Positions 37,143 through 46,718 of a DNA stretch of 64,000 nucleotides are shown one piece after another. Positions within the stretch are counted from its first letter, which is position 1. Every line of letters starts with the position of its first letter. This DNA is from Brasenia schreberi. Lineage: Eukaryota; Streptophyta; Magnoliopsida; Nymphaeales; Cabombaceae. The stretch lies in contig JAYKKT010000089.1 of NCBI GenBank assembly GCA_036023115.1, positions 15,618,501-15,682,500 of the forward strand, read 5' to 3'. The notes beneath the pieces are model-generated. The model made no database searches. It worked only from the letters and a program-made list of their open reading frames with translations, and was not told the DNA's origin. Both the position numbers and the translations under genes were made by a program.

Positions 37143-37160
37143 TTTTTGGCGCGTCATGTT
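37143..37160 (+). other. PBS region of the Athila-like element
   Basis: TTTTTGGCGCG followed by TGTTGGGGATT, close to the usual Athila/Tat TTTTTGGCGCCGTTGCCGGGG. Confidence 0.7.
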
Positions 37161-37599
37161 GGGGATTATTGTTATTAATATTAAATAGTAGTTGGAAAAG
37201 ACACTAATTTGAGTATTTTTTAATTGTTTAATTTTATTTTTAATTGTTTATTTTTCATTTTAATTTTTTATTTTTTCTCTAAATTTTCTTTATTTATAGA
37301 TAATTGTTTTTCTTAGTTAATTTCATTTTTTCTTCATTTAATTTTTTAATTTGTTTCTTTTATTTTTATTTTCTTTATTTATTTTATTAGTCATTTATTT
37401 TTATTTTTAATTTCTTTCTTTACTTCACTTTGGTTTTGTTTGTTTGTTTATACAAGGTTCTTTGGAATAAGAAGAATTACTTTTTGATCTAGAGATGAGA
37501 GAAATGACTAGAGCAAACAGGGAAAGCAACTAGAGAGAGGAAGAGGCTTGAAGAAGTACAGAGCAAAGGATGGCGAAATTGTTGTAATCGCAGGCAGAG

Positions 37600-39680
37600 T
37601 TTAAGACGCATTGACTATTACCGGGCGCTATGCTATGCTACCATCACTGGTGAAAATATTTCTACAAGTATTGTGCGTTATTCAGGCCAATAATTTTGAG
37701 ATTAAACCGAAGACTTCTACAAATTTCTGTGCAACAGATAATCAATTTGGGGAGTGCCATGCGAGAAGATCCAAACTTGCATATTGCAAATTTCTTGCAA
37801 ACTGGATACTTATTAAGTATAATGGTGTTATTGATGATGCCATTAGATTACGACTATTCCCATTTTCACTCGTAGACAAAGCAAAGAGTCAATTTACAAG
37901 CCCATGCACAAGGGAGCATCTCTACTTGGGAGGATTTGGTTAGCAAATTTTTGACTCGATACTTTCCTCCATCAATGTTTGTGAAGATAAGTGAGATTGC
38001 TTGCTTTACTCGAATCGTGGGAGAATCTCTATGAAGCATGAGAAAGATTCAAGGAGCTATTAAGGAGATGTCCTCACCATGCATTTAAGGTTTGGCAAAC
38101 AGTGCAATATATTTTACAATGGTTTAAATCATTATCACAAGACTTATGGTGGATGCATCCGCAGTGGGTCTTTAAACACTAAGACTCGAAGAGGCTCAAG
38201 AATTATTTGAGGTTATGGCCACCAATGAATATCGCTTGCCTAGTGAGAGAGCATTATCGACAAAGAGTGATGGAGCTTGGTACTTTCGATGCCTTACTTG
38301 CTCAAACAAAAGTATTTCTCGCTGGTTGGCCAACGACTAAGCAAGTTGAGAGTATGTAGGTAAATTCTATGAACCATCAAAGGTTAATTTGTGACTTCGT
38401 GGAGGTAATCATGCTAATGGTGGATGTGAGGCAAACAATTCTCAAGTTTCGGGTTTCTCAAGAGTAAATTATATGGGTAATCCTTCCGAGACCTCGTGGT
38501 GTTCCATTTTCAAATACATATAATCCAGGGTGGAGGAATCATCCCAATTTTTCTGGAGCAATCAAACGATTGCCATTGAATTCTTAACTAGAGAAAAGTC
38601 TCCTCTTGAGATTGCACTTGAGAAACTCTCTCTACGCTTTTGTGCGACGTACTCTCTTGGGTGTACCATGCATGTGACTTCGCTTTATGGAGGACAAAAG
38701 CAAATTTTTAGAATCAAGGAGAGGCTGCTTTATTAGAAGTTTAGAGAATCAAGTGGAGTGTATAACAAAAACAATTTCAAGAGAGACCTCCAGGTACCTT
38801 CCCGAGTGATACCGTTGTCAATCCAAAGGAGCAATGTCATGCAATTACACCGAGAAGCTGGCAAGACTTTGGATGGATTAGTTAAGGAAATTGATGTTCC
38901 TGTTGCGTAGATGTCCAATCTCAAAAGTGTTGTAATAAAGAAGTTAAAGAGAGAGCAACCAAAGTGGCGAGGAAGAAGAAGAAGGAATGTGAGAAAAAAT
39001 AGTTGATCATTCATTGTATGCTAAACTTCCGTTTCCTCAAAAGGTTAAAGAAGGAGAATCAAGAAAAAGCAGTTTTCCAAGTTCTTAGAAGTCTTCAAAA
39101 AGTGTTGATTAACATATTCCCTTTTTCGAAGCACTTGAGCAGTATGCCCTCTTATGCAAGGTTCACATGGAAAGATTTGCTAGATTCATTGCTCTTAAAG
39201 AAAAGGAAGCTAAGGGAAGATGAGACTGCATGGCACTTTCTCGAGGAGTGCAAGCTATAATTCGAGAGGAAACTACCACCTAAATTGAAAGATCCAGTAG
39301 TTTTACCATTCCGTGCACTATTGGTGAGTTGACTATTGAGAAAGCTCTATGTGATTTAGAGCTAGCATCAATTTAATGCCATTGTCAATTCTCCATAAGC
39401 TTCGGGGATTGATAAAGTGAAGCCAACTACAATGTCTCTTCAACTAGCCGATCGGTTAATTAAACATCCATATGGTATAGTGGAAGATTTGCTAGTGAAG
39501 GTTGACAAATTTATTTTCCCAAATTTGATTTTGTGATTTTTGGATATAGAATGAGGATGCCGATATTCCTCTCGATTCTTGGAAGACCGTTCTTGGCTAC
39601 TTCAGAGCAATGATTGATGTACCTAGAGGAGAGCTTATTTTGAGGGTGGATGGTGATCGGTGACTATTAATGTTTTTGAT
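37600..39680 (+). pseudogene. Athila-type gag and protease remnant
   Basis: Gag similarity is scattered across frames: IKYNGV.DDAIRLRLFPFSL near 37815-37870, then ERFKELLRRCPHH near 38040. The spacer near 39050-39150 has FLKRLKKEN and INIPF. The protease region (about 39300-39640) reads TIPCTIG, CDLELASI.LMPL, KPTTMSLQLADR and DLLVKVDKFIFP, ending in ILGRPFLAT. The catalytic DLGAS triplet region is damaged. Confidence 0.75.
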
Positions 39681-40620
39681 AAATCAAGACCGACATCGTG
39701 ATCTTATGTCCCCGTCAAATGCATTCAAGATTAGTTTTTGATCTGCCCTTGTTAAATGCATTCAAGATGCCTCACGCTGGATTTGGCTAGTAAGATCCCT
39801 TCATCATCAATCAATGCTAATTTTCCACTCTCCAAGATGGTTGATGAAAAGCCGAGAAATGACTCTCTTTCTAAAAGTCTTTGCCGTTAATTGAAAAAGA
39901 TCCTCCACTTCCACCGATTTATTGCAGATTGATTCCAGAGATAGTGGCCAGAGTATGGAGGCAAAGAGTTGATAAGAGAAAAATGTCATCCTACTTCTCT
40001 TGCTTCAAGCCACCTTGATTAGTTGGAAAGGCAACGTCGAGCTAATGACGTTAAACAAGCGCTTTTGGGAGGACAACCTAAATTTTCTCTTTTCTTTTCT
40101 CTTTTATTTTTGTTTTTATTTTGTTATTTCTTATTTTGTTGATTAACATTTTTTTATTTTTGTTTTGAAGGTAATGTTGAGTCGGCTTAGGTGCCTCCCT
40201 GAGTTCGAGCCTTTGTTGTATATAGTTGTCGGCTACGCGAAAAATGTTGAGGATAGTATATAGTTGTCATTTCGCTACCAAAAGAGTTTTTCTTTTCCTT
40301 TCTTGCATTTATTTCATTTAATTACTTTTTTTTATTGATTTTGATTTTGCCATCATCATCCATATTGTGTTTTAAGTCTCCGTTTTTAATTCTTGCATGC
40401 CGGTGTGTTGAATTGAATATCCAATGATTGTTTGAATTGTGGATTGATCTGATTTCTTGGGGATAGCACATGAGAATTTATAGAGTTACATTTATCTCTA
40501 TTGTTTTGATTGTGTATGGATGTTCTTCCTATCTTTATGATTGATAGTCCTTTTGGATTTTAATTGCATGTCAAGCTTAGAGAAAGTTTATGGGATTGCA
40601 TGTGTGTGGATGATTTGCAT

Positions 40621-40720
40621 CTAGAAGTTGTAAGCCTTTTCTCATACTAGATGGAGTCGGCTAAATGGATTCTTTGTTTTCACATAGCTCTATCATAATT
40701 TGTAGAATCCATGGTAAATA
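40621..40720 (-). mobile_element. RTE-type LINE 3' end fragment
   Basis: AAGCCTTTTCTCATACTAG, then GGAGTCGGCTAAATGG, matching the 3' terminus of the LINE at 50971. Confidence 0.75.
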
Positions 40721-41220
40721 AGTCCGACAAAGTTTTATGTTGGCTGTCGGAAGCCTAACGCAACCCTACTCCTTTATCCGCACTTAGGACCGGCCATGCT
40801 GGGGTGATCCCTTACATGGGCGGAGTAAACCTCTACACATATACAACACAGTAAAATGTTGGTGGTTGGTTTAGTTGTACTGAAAATGGATTTGCTTCTT
40901 TGGAATTCTGGTCTATTTGTCCCAAAAGAGCAACCCTGAGGGCATTAGGGAAGGATAGTCCTGGATGTTTATGTGTAAGGCAGTAGCCTTTGTCCATTCT
41001 TCACAGTGTAGATACAGTAGAGGGCACCACCAAAGAAGAGGCGACTTGTTTGTAACATCTATGTGTAGCCAAATACATAACATACTTTTGTATATCTCTT
41101 TGATGATGATATTTTCCATCAGCACTTATTAATTGGTCTCTTGTTGAATATTTTGTTTGAGGATCTTAATTAGATTCTTATCCACATTTTTCATGAGTAG
41201 CATTCTTCTATGCATTTCAG
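40721..41220. other. Upstream flank or intron of the eIF4A3 pseudogene
   Basis: No exon recognised. It ends with a good 3' splice site (TATGCATTTCAG at 41209-41220). Confidence 0.45.
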
Positions 41221-41492
41221 TTGATACTAACAAATGACAACAACACCTGATAGGGTTCAAGCTCTAATTTTGTCACCTACAAGAGAACTCACTTCTCAGA
41301 CTGAGAAAGTGATATTAGCTATTGGAGATTACATCAATGTGCAAGTGCATGCCTGCATTGGTGGGAAGAGTCTTGGAGAGGATATCAGGAAATTAGAATA
41401 TGGTGTTCATGTTGTTGTAGACGTGATTTTATTTCAAATCGTGGGATTCGAAATCAAACCCTCGAACTACGTCGGGTTGCGCGAGCGTGCCA

Positions 41493-41512
41493 GTTAGTTT
41501 ATCAAAACTAAC
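41493..41512 (-). other. Conserved LTR hairpin, copy C
   Basis: Stem GTTAGTTT / AAACTAAC with a 4-nt loop, 77 bp from the native LTR end. It differs from the other copies at paired positions. Confidence 0.7.
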
Positions 41513-42639
41513 AAATTCTGATTTTCTGACTTCTAAGAACGATTGTGGACAAGTGAGATCTTTTCGACTTAGGCCTTCTTGAACCGGCGCTCAAGGGTCA
41601 GCCTAGACGCTTGAAATTTATTTGAATCCGTTAATTCAAGAAAGGAAAAACCAGATTTTCCAATAGTTTCAGATTTGTGTTTAAGTTCTTGATTTCTGAA
41701 AATTTTCAGATTCTGAAAGTTGCAGAATCTGTTCAGTTCCAAAGACCTGTTCTTCGAATTTTTAAAAATACTTCTGATTCTCCAAAAATTCTAAAACTTT
41801 TACAGAATAGAGACACGTGTTTGTAGAATCAGAATATATTTTTATTTTACAATTTTGTTCTTTATTTTCTGAGAATTAAATATAGAATCAAAAACTGTTA
41901 TAAAATTCGGAACAGCCCTGTTTCTGTGAATCAGAAGCTCAGAAAAACAGCAATATCTCAGCACTCAGTCATCCAATTTCGATAAAATTTATTGTGTTGG
42001 AAAGATACGGATGTTAGGTTTCCGTAGAATCAAATTTCATCCAATTTCATTCAGTGGTTGCAGAGATATGAGCAAAAGAACAGAGGTCTGTTACTAAACG
42101 TTCTGTTTCTGTAAAACGCAATCTGGATTTTGTATAAACTTCACGGATCTAATTGGCTAGGCAACAGTTCATAACAATTCCTCAAAAATTTATCTAAGAA
42201 CGTCTGATATGTCTAGATTATTCATGCAAAATTTTGAAGCAATTAGCTTATCCGTTTGTCTATAAAAATTCTGTGATCAGACGCGTGTGCACGGACAGTT
42301 TCAGAAACCAAGTTTGCAGAAAATTTCAGAAAGTTCCTAACGTGATTCTAAAACGAAATTCAACCTGTATCAGTCCTAATGATGCATGGAAATCATCTAA
42401 ACATGGATTTTAATTCCGTTCATGAAGGAATCATGCATGTTTGTATCGATATAAATGAAGAACATGGGCTGAAGGCCTTGATTCATGTACAAATTTCCAG
42501 AATCTATGCTTTTTCAAATTCTCATGAATTAAAACCAATTTGTGCAAGAATTCCAACCTGTGTGAGTGAGAGGGGACGTAGGAGCACTTCGTCGGACGAC
42601 CGTCGGACGTCGGAACCAGGCCGGACTTCCTTCTTCTCC

Positions 42640-42670
42640 TTCTTCTCTTCCTTTCTCTCTCTCTCTCTAT
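42640..42670 (-). repeat. GA/CT-rich run downstream of the LTR C TATA box
   Basis: Counterpart of the GA runs at 11810 and 19508, placed about 120 bp past the TATA box in the native direction. Confidence 0.6.
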
Positions 42671-42777
42671 TTCTCTGAGTTTTCGGACTGAATGTTTCTC
42701 TCTCTTTTTTTGGTTCCCTCTTGATGCTCGTTGGTTGATGGTCGCTGGTTGATGCCCTCTGCAGCACCTGGGGAAGC

Positions 42778-42788
42778 CTTTTTATAGG
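42778..42788 (-). promoter_or_regulatory. TATA box of LTR C
   Basis: CCTATAAAAAG on the minus strand, the same as in LTR B'. Confidence 0.65.
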
Positions 42789-43011
42789 CTCTGGCTATGA
42801 TTTGGATAAGTCAGATGGTTGGGATTTGGATGAGTTCGGTTTTAATTATGCTGATAAAATCTTATCTGAATTGGTTTCATCTTATCTGGAATGTGATCTC
42901 CACAGGATCTGTATTGCTGAACTTTATCTTGAACGTTACTTTGTAATTTGAATATCATATGCATCTGATCTCTTGTGAATTGGTTGGGACGTTATCTGTT
43001 GAGGGCTGATC

Positions 43012-43134
43012 TGCTGCTGAGTTGTCCTTAGTTTCCACGTTACCATTCCGCAAAACCTCGATTATGGTTGGGATAGCTCCCTCTTTCACGACCATTCTCT
43101 TGTTTGTCTCATCAATTGACAAGTTCAAAAGGAA
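43012..43134 (-). pseudogene. Captured U-box/ARM repeat fragment
   Basis: Reads [18 protein letters not shown], then [22 protein letters not shown], a single ARM repeat as found in plant U-box E3 ligases of the PUB group, where ARM repeats bind substrates. About 41 codons in one frame. On the upstream side it is joined abruptly and out of frame to the MA3 fragment. It is nearest the LTR TATA box (about 225 bp). A fragment only; no U-box. Confidence 0.85.
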
Positions 43135-43141
43135 AAGCATC

Positions 43142-43365
43142 TAAGACATCAAGAGCAGTGTCTTCTGCAGATTCCAGCAGCAGAACAAACCCATTAACAA
43201 TGGCCTTTGTGGAAAACAACTCAATATGAAGTGCGGAAAGAAGAACAGAAGCCATCTCCTTCTCATGATTTTTTTCTGTTTTGTTAAGATAGATTCTTCG
43301 TTGGAAACATCAGGAAGAGCACACTACAGCTCTTCACATTTCTTCTTTGCTGATCTTGATGATAT
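43142..43365 (-). pseudogene. Captured MA3-domain protein fragment
   Basis: Reads EMASVLLSALHIELFSTK, then [23 protein letters not shown], the start of an MA3 domain like those of the plant Pdcd4-type translation regulators (four MA3 domains that bind eIF4A). Upstream, across frameshifts and stops, ISKEEM and PDVSNEESIL fit the linker of the same family. It ends at DA, where the ARM fragment begins. Confidence 0.75.
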
Positions 43366-43379
43366 CTGCGTTATCCCAT

Positions 43380-43640
43380 ATGCTGAGGATTCCTTCTCTT
43401 GTACTCTCTGCTTATTGAATGTTGGTCTGCACAAAGTTCTGCATACACTCCCATGGCATTGTCATCATAAACGTCCCATAATCCATCCTTAAGCATACCA
43501 TCAACAAGAGTTCCATGTGAAAAACGGATTCCCTTCCTTGAATCTGGAAGATAGTGAGGGGTGTTTGACATGCTTTCCATGCCACCAGCCACAGCAACAT
43601 CATTGTTGATGGTGCTTGTAGCAAACAGTAGGTAAGGAGG
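43380..43640 (-). pseudogene. AACT: Captured acetoacetyl-CoA thiolase fragment
   Basis: AACT condenses two acetyl-CoA at the start of the cytosolic mevalonate pathway. The fragment reads NDVAVAGGMESMSNTPHYL, then KGIRFSHGTLVDGMLKDGLWDVYDDNAMGVYAELCADQHSISRE, without a stop or intron. The segment upstream to about 43810 may be a more decayed continuation, but the catalytic Cys region is not recognisable. The C-terminal half is missing; the MA3 fragment follows. One part of a three-gene chimera inside an LTR. Confidence 0.85.
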
Positions 43641-45006
43641 AATGCAATCATTGCCCAGACACCCCTTGTTACAGATGTGGCATCATCATGGACAGCATCC
43701 TTGCGTGGGCCAAGAACTCCACTGGACCCGCACCAAGTATGTGGATATCTGTGACAGCTTTTGATCATCAAATCTTGTCCATATAGAGTAGAACATGAAA
43801 AGATCATAGAGCAACTCTGTCCGTCCTATCATTTTCAGACAATGAAACCATTGTAGCCTTTATCCACTACATATTAACTATTTTGCAAGTCAAAGTACTC
43901 AAAACAAATTCCAGTTATTATTGCCTTTCCCAATTATATTAGGTTGCCGACTTAGTTCTACCCATTCATATGTTTTCCCATCAAAGTATCGAATCAGTGT
44001 GCATTCCTTCTTCAAGTCATGACTGACAACAAGCAATGTCAATCTCTTTTCAGATTCTTCGGTAACCTCACAACATCAGCCCGTGTTGTGAATTAGCAAA
44101 CTGCATGTTTGCGGTGAAAGTGGTTATGCACATCCATGTTCCATGCCTACCTATTATGAAAGTGAACTATCATGCTATCAGTAATAGTGTTTGCGGTGAC
44201 AAGCATTCCTTTTTCATATGTTTGCGGTGACAAGCAAGGCCCATGTTACGTTTTTGAAAATCAACTATCATGCTCATTCAATCCTTTCCACGAGTGTTGG
44301 GATATTAAAATTGCTCTTATCATAACATATCAATAGCATACCAGTAACAAATGACGATGCAAATTGATGTATATCAGTACTAATTACCTCGATACCCAAA
44401 CATAACGTAGACACGTTACGAAAGGCGTTTAATACCAAACCTTCGTTTTCGGAGGCTTTCGTTCTTGCTTCCACCTTTCCTTTCTTTTGATAATACCGAC
44501 CTTACCCTCTAGAAATTGATTTCTTTCCAAATGTGAGCTTTTCTTTCTAGGAAGCTCACTTTCCCTTTTTTATGCCCGTTTTCTCTTTTTGGGCGTCCAC
44601 CTTCTTTTTTAGGTGTCAACTTGTCTTTTCAATGCCTTTTTCTTTTGAAGAGGCAAGCTTTCAACATACTTTTCGTAATAAATCTTTTAAGGAAACGAAA
44701 TCCTGTTTGTCGAGTACTAAGGGTAAAATCGTCATTTTTCCAAATTTTGTCAAAACTCAAAACTTTCAGAACGGAAAGCATTCTTTCATCATTTTAAAGC
44801 TTTCATAAAATTTTGGTAGCAAAACAAACTCGTTTAGTGCCTTTTTCCTTCAAAAACCCCAAAATTACTAAAAATGACCACTTTCGTAAAAATGTAAGAA
44901 TTTTAAAAGAAAATTTTGGGTGTCTACATCTGTGACACCTGGCAGAGTTTGTGACACGATCAAGAGAAGAACACTACGCACCAGGGCCATTAAGCTATTG
45001 ATCCTT

Positions 45007-45012
45007 TTAAGT
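45007..45012 (+). other. Damaged 5' splice site in the eIF4A3 copy
   Basis: After the codons for KLLIL the sequence is TTAAGT, where GTAAGT would be a consensus donor. The first G is a T. The next exon starts in phase at 45109 (GATGAATCGGATG). Confidence 0.8.
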
Positions 45013-46386
45013 GGAAACTATGTTTTTCTCATTTTGTTGGTTCTGCTCTGAGTGAAATACGGAAACTTTTAGGGTTTGGTTATTGACGTGGTCTTGTCTA
45101 TTTCGAAGGATGAATCGGATGAAATGTTGATTCGAGGGTTCAAGGATCAGATATATGATGTCTATAGATATCTGCCCCCTGAACTTCAGGTATGCAATGG
45201 AGAAAATTTGTTTTCCAGGTTTTCGTGGTGATGTTATTTCTCGCTTTCTTCTTTTATGTTGCTGTAACCCTTCTCGATTTGGTACCATTGCATTTTGGAA
45301 CGAGCATGGGGTTTCCTTAGAGATTATTGCTCAATTCTTTCACTTGTACTGTGTTCCTCTATATGTTCTGGGTAACATTTTCTTCCCTTTGAAAGCATCT
45401 CTGTTAAACAGATCTTATCTTTTTATTTTTTGACGTCTCTTTTTTTTTTCTTCCAAGTTTCTCATTCGCTCCCCATATTGGACTGCTCCTGCTGCTCATG
45501 TATGATCTGTTGTATATTGGTAGACACCTAATGGATGTACCTTCCATTAATAAAAGTAATTTCCTCCCTACCATGTGAATTTTGATCTCTCCCTCCCTTC
45601 CCTCGCTCTGTGTGTGTGTGTGTGTGTGCATGTCGCTTTGACATGTTAAATGTTGGAGTTAAGCATCTTTTGAATTTAGTGTTGGATTAGGATCCAACCA
45701 TCACTTGTTTCTCATTATGTTGAATGAAAATTTGAAATTGGTCATGTTTGCACGAGCACACTGCAGTTCTACATCTGGCCACTTGGATCATTTTATTCTT
45801 TTTTCTCTTTAGGAAGATTTGAAATTAATCAGTCCTTTATAACAAACTAGACATAATTCATGTGCTTGATTAACTGGCCATGCAATTCCTCAGCTGACTC
45901 TGTTCATGGTCCTAGGTTGTCTTAATTTCTGCAACATTGCCCAACGAAATTCTGGAGATAACTAGCAAGTTCATGACTGATCCTGTTCGTATACTTGTCA
46001 AGCGTGATGAGTTGACCTTGGAGGTATGTCCTTCACTACCCTCCCTTTAGGAGAAGCTTAACATGTATTTTTGTAACTATCACTAATATGTCATACATCT
46101 TTCCGTATTGTCAGGGAATTAAACAATTCTTTGTTGCTGTTGAACGTGAAGAGTGGAAATTTGATACCCTTTGTGACTTGTATGATACCCTTACAATTAC
46201 TCAAGCTGTCATATTCTGCAATACGAAGCGAAAGGTGATGTCCTCAGAATGTTTCATCCATTGTCTCGGGCACTGAAGTATTATTACATTGCTTGTTTTG
46301 TCTGCTTTCTTGAATACATTTCATGTGATTTTCGTAATACTGGTTCTTCGTTCCAATTCATGGGTAAACTCTTGGTTTGATGTTTA

Positions 46387-46394
46387 CTTGCAGG
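46387..46394 (+). repeat. 8-bp hAT target duplication, left copy (contains splice acceptor)
   Basis: CTTGCAGG, preceded by TGTTTA. It is identical to 49775-49782 and contains a complete CAG|G acceptor. Confidence 0.95.
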
Positions 46395-46408
46395 CAGTGT
46401 TGTCTGAC

Positions 46409-46466
46409 GCGTATCGTATCGTGTATCGTTGGGCTCCACGATACGGGCGTATCGTATCGTATCGTA
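46409..46466. repeat. hAT left subterminal CGTATCG array
   Basis: About eight overlapping copies of CGTATCG or its complement. Such arrays are where hAT transposases bind. Confidence 0.8.
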
Positions 46467-46718
46467 TCGTACTTTAATATTAAAATAATGTAAAAATAAT
46501 TAAAAATTAATAAAAAATAGTAAAAAATCGAAAAAAATCAAGAAAAAATCAGGAAAAATCTGATAATTGCTTTAAATTCATATAATGTAAGTTTAGTACA
46601 GATTGAGCATTCAACATTGAACAATTGCATCCAAATTTATATATTTTGAATCCAAAAAATAAAATACAGACATAGTTTACACTTTATAGTACACTACAGT
46701 TACATATAATGTTACATT

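Larger units (their letters stand above)
36930..40620 (+). mobile_element. Athila-like Ty3/gypsy element lacking pol
   Basis: A partial LTR end (TTTGGTGCACTTGCGATAT near 37115) is followed by the characteristic TTTTTGGCGCG PBS region (37143-37153) and a spaced TGTTGGGGATTATT. Decayed gag and protease follow (about 37600-39680). The sequence then passes directly into what looks like the 3' end (about 39880-40100, ELMTLN, LLGG-type end) and T-rich downstream sequence, with no RT, RNase H or integrase. Such internally deleted Athila derivatives are common in plants. Confidence 0.75.
41416..44928 (-). mobile_element. Solo LTR C of the TGTAGAC family, with three-gene cargo
   Basis: A 3.5-kb unit on the minus strand. 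Its native start (44928) reads TGTAGACACCC and its native end (41416) CACGTCTACA. The native 3' 1.37 kb is collinear with LTRs B and B'. The TATA box is at about 42787 on the minus strand (GCCTATAAAAAGG), giving a U3 of about 2.14 kb. The U3 carries an acetoacetyl-CoA thiolase piece, an MA3-domain piece and an ARM-repeat piece, all in native orientation. It interrupts eIF4A3 coding sequence between HVV and SVTPGR. The flanks (GTTGT and TCTGT) do not form a target duplication, so a small deletion or rearrangement occurred at or after insertion. Confidence 0.75.

Noticed and set aside
41234..41497. The 87-codon ORF starting at an ATG as an intact small protein
   Set aside because: Its ATG lies in the degraded 5' part of an eIF4A3 exon and its C-terminus runs into the LTR.
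41416..44928. LTR C as a DNA transposon with TGTAGAC terminal inverted repeats
   Set aside because: Related copies do not keep inverted ends beyond TG...CA-type termini, the TSDs of its relatives are 5 bp, and each copy has an LTR-like TATA box and GA-rich start region.
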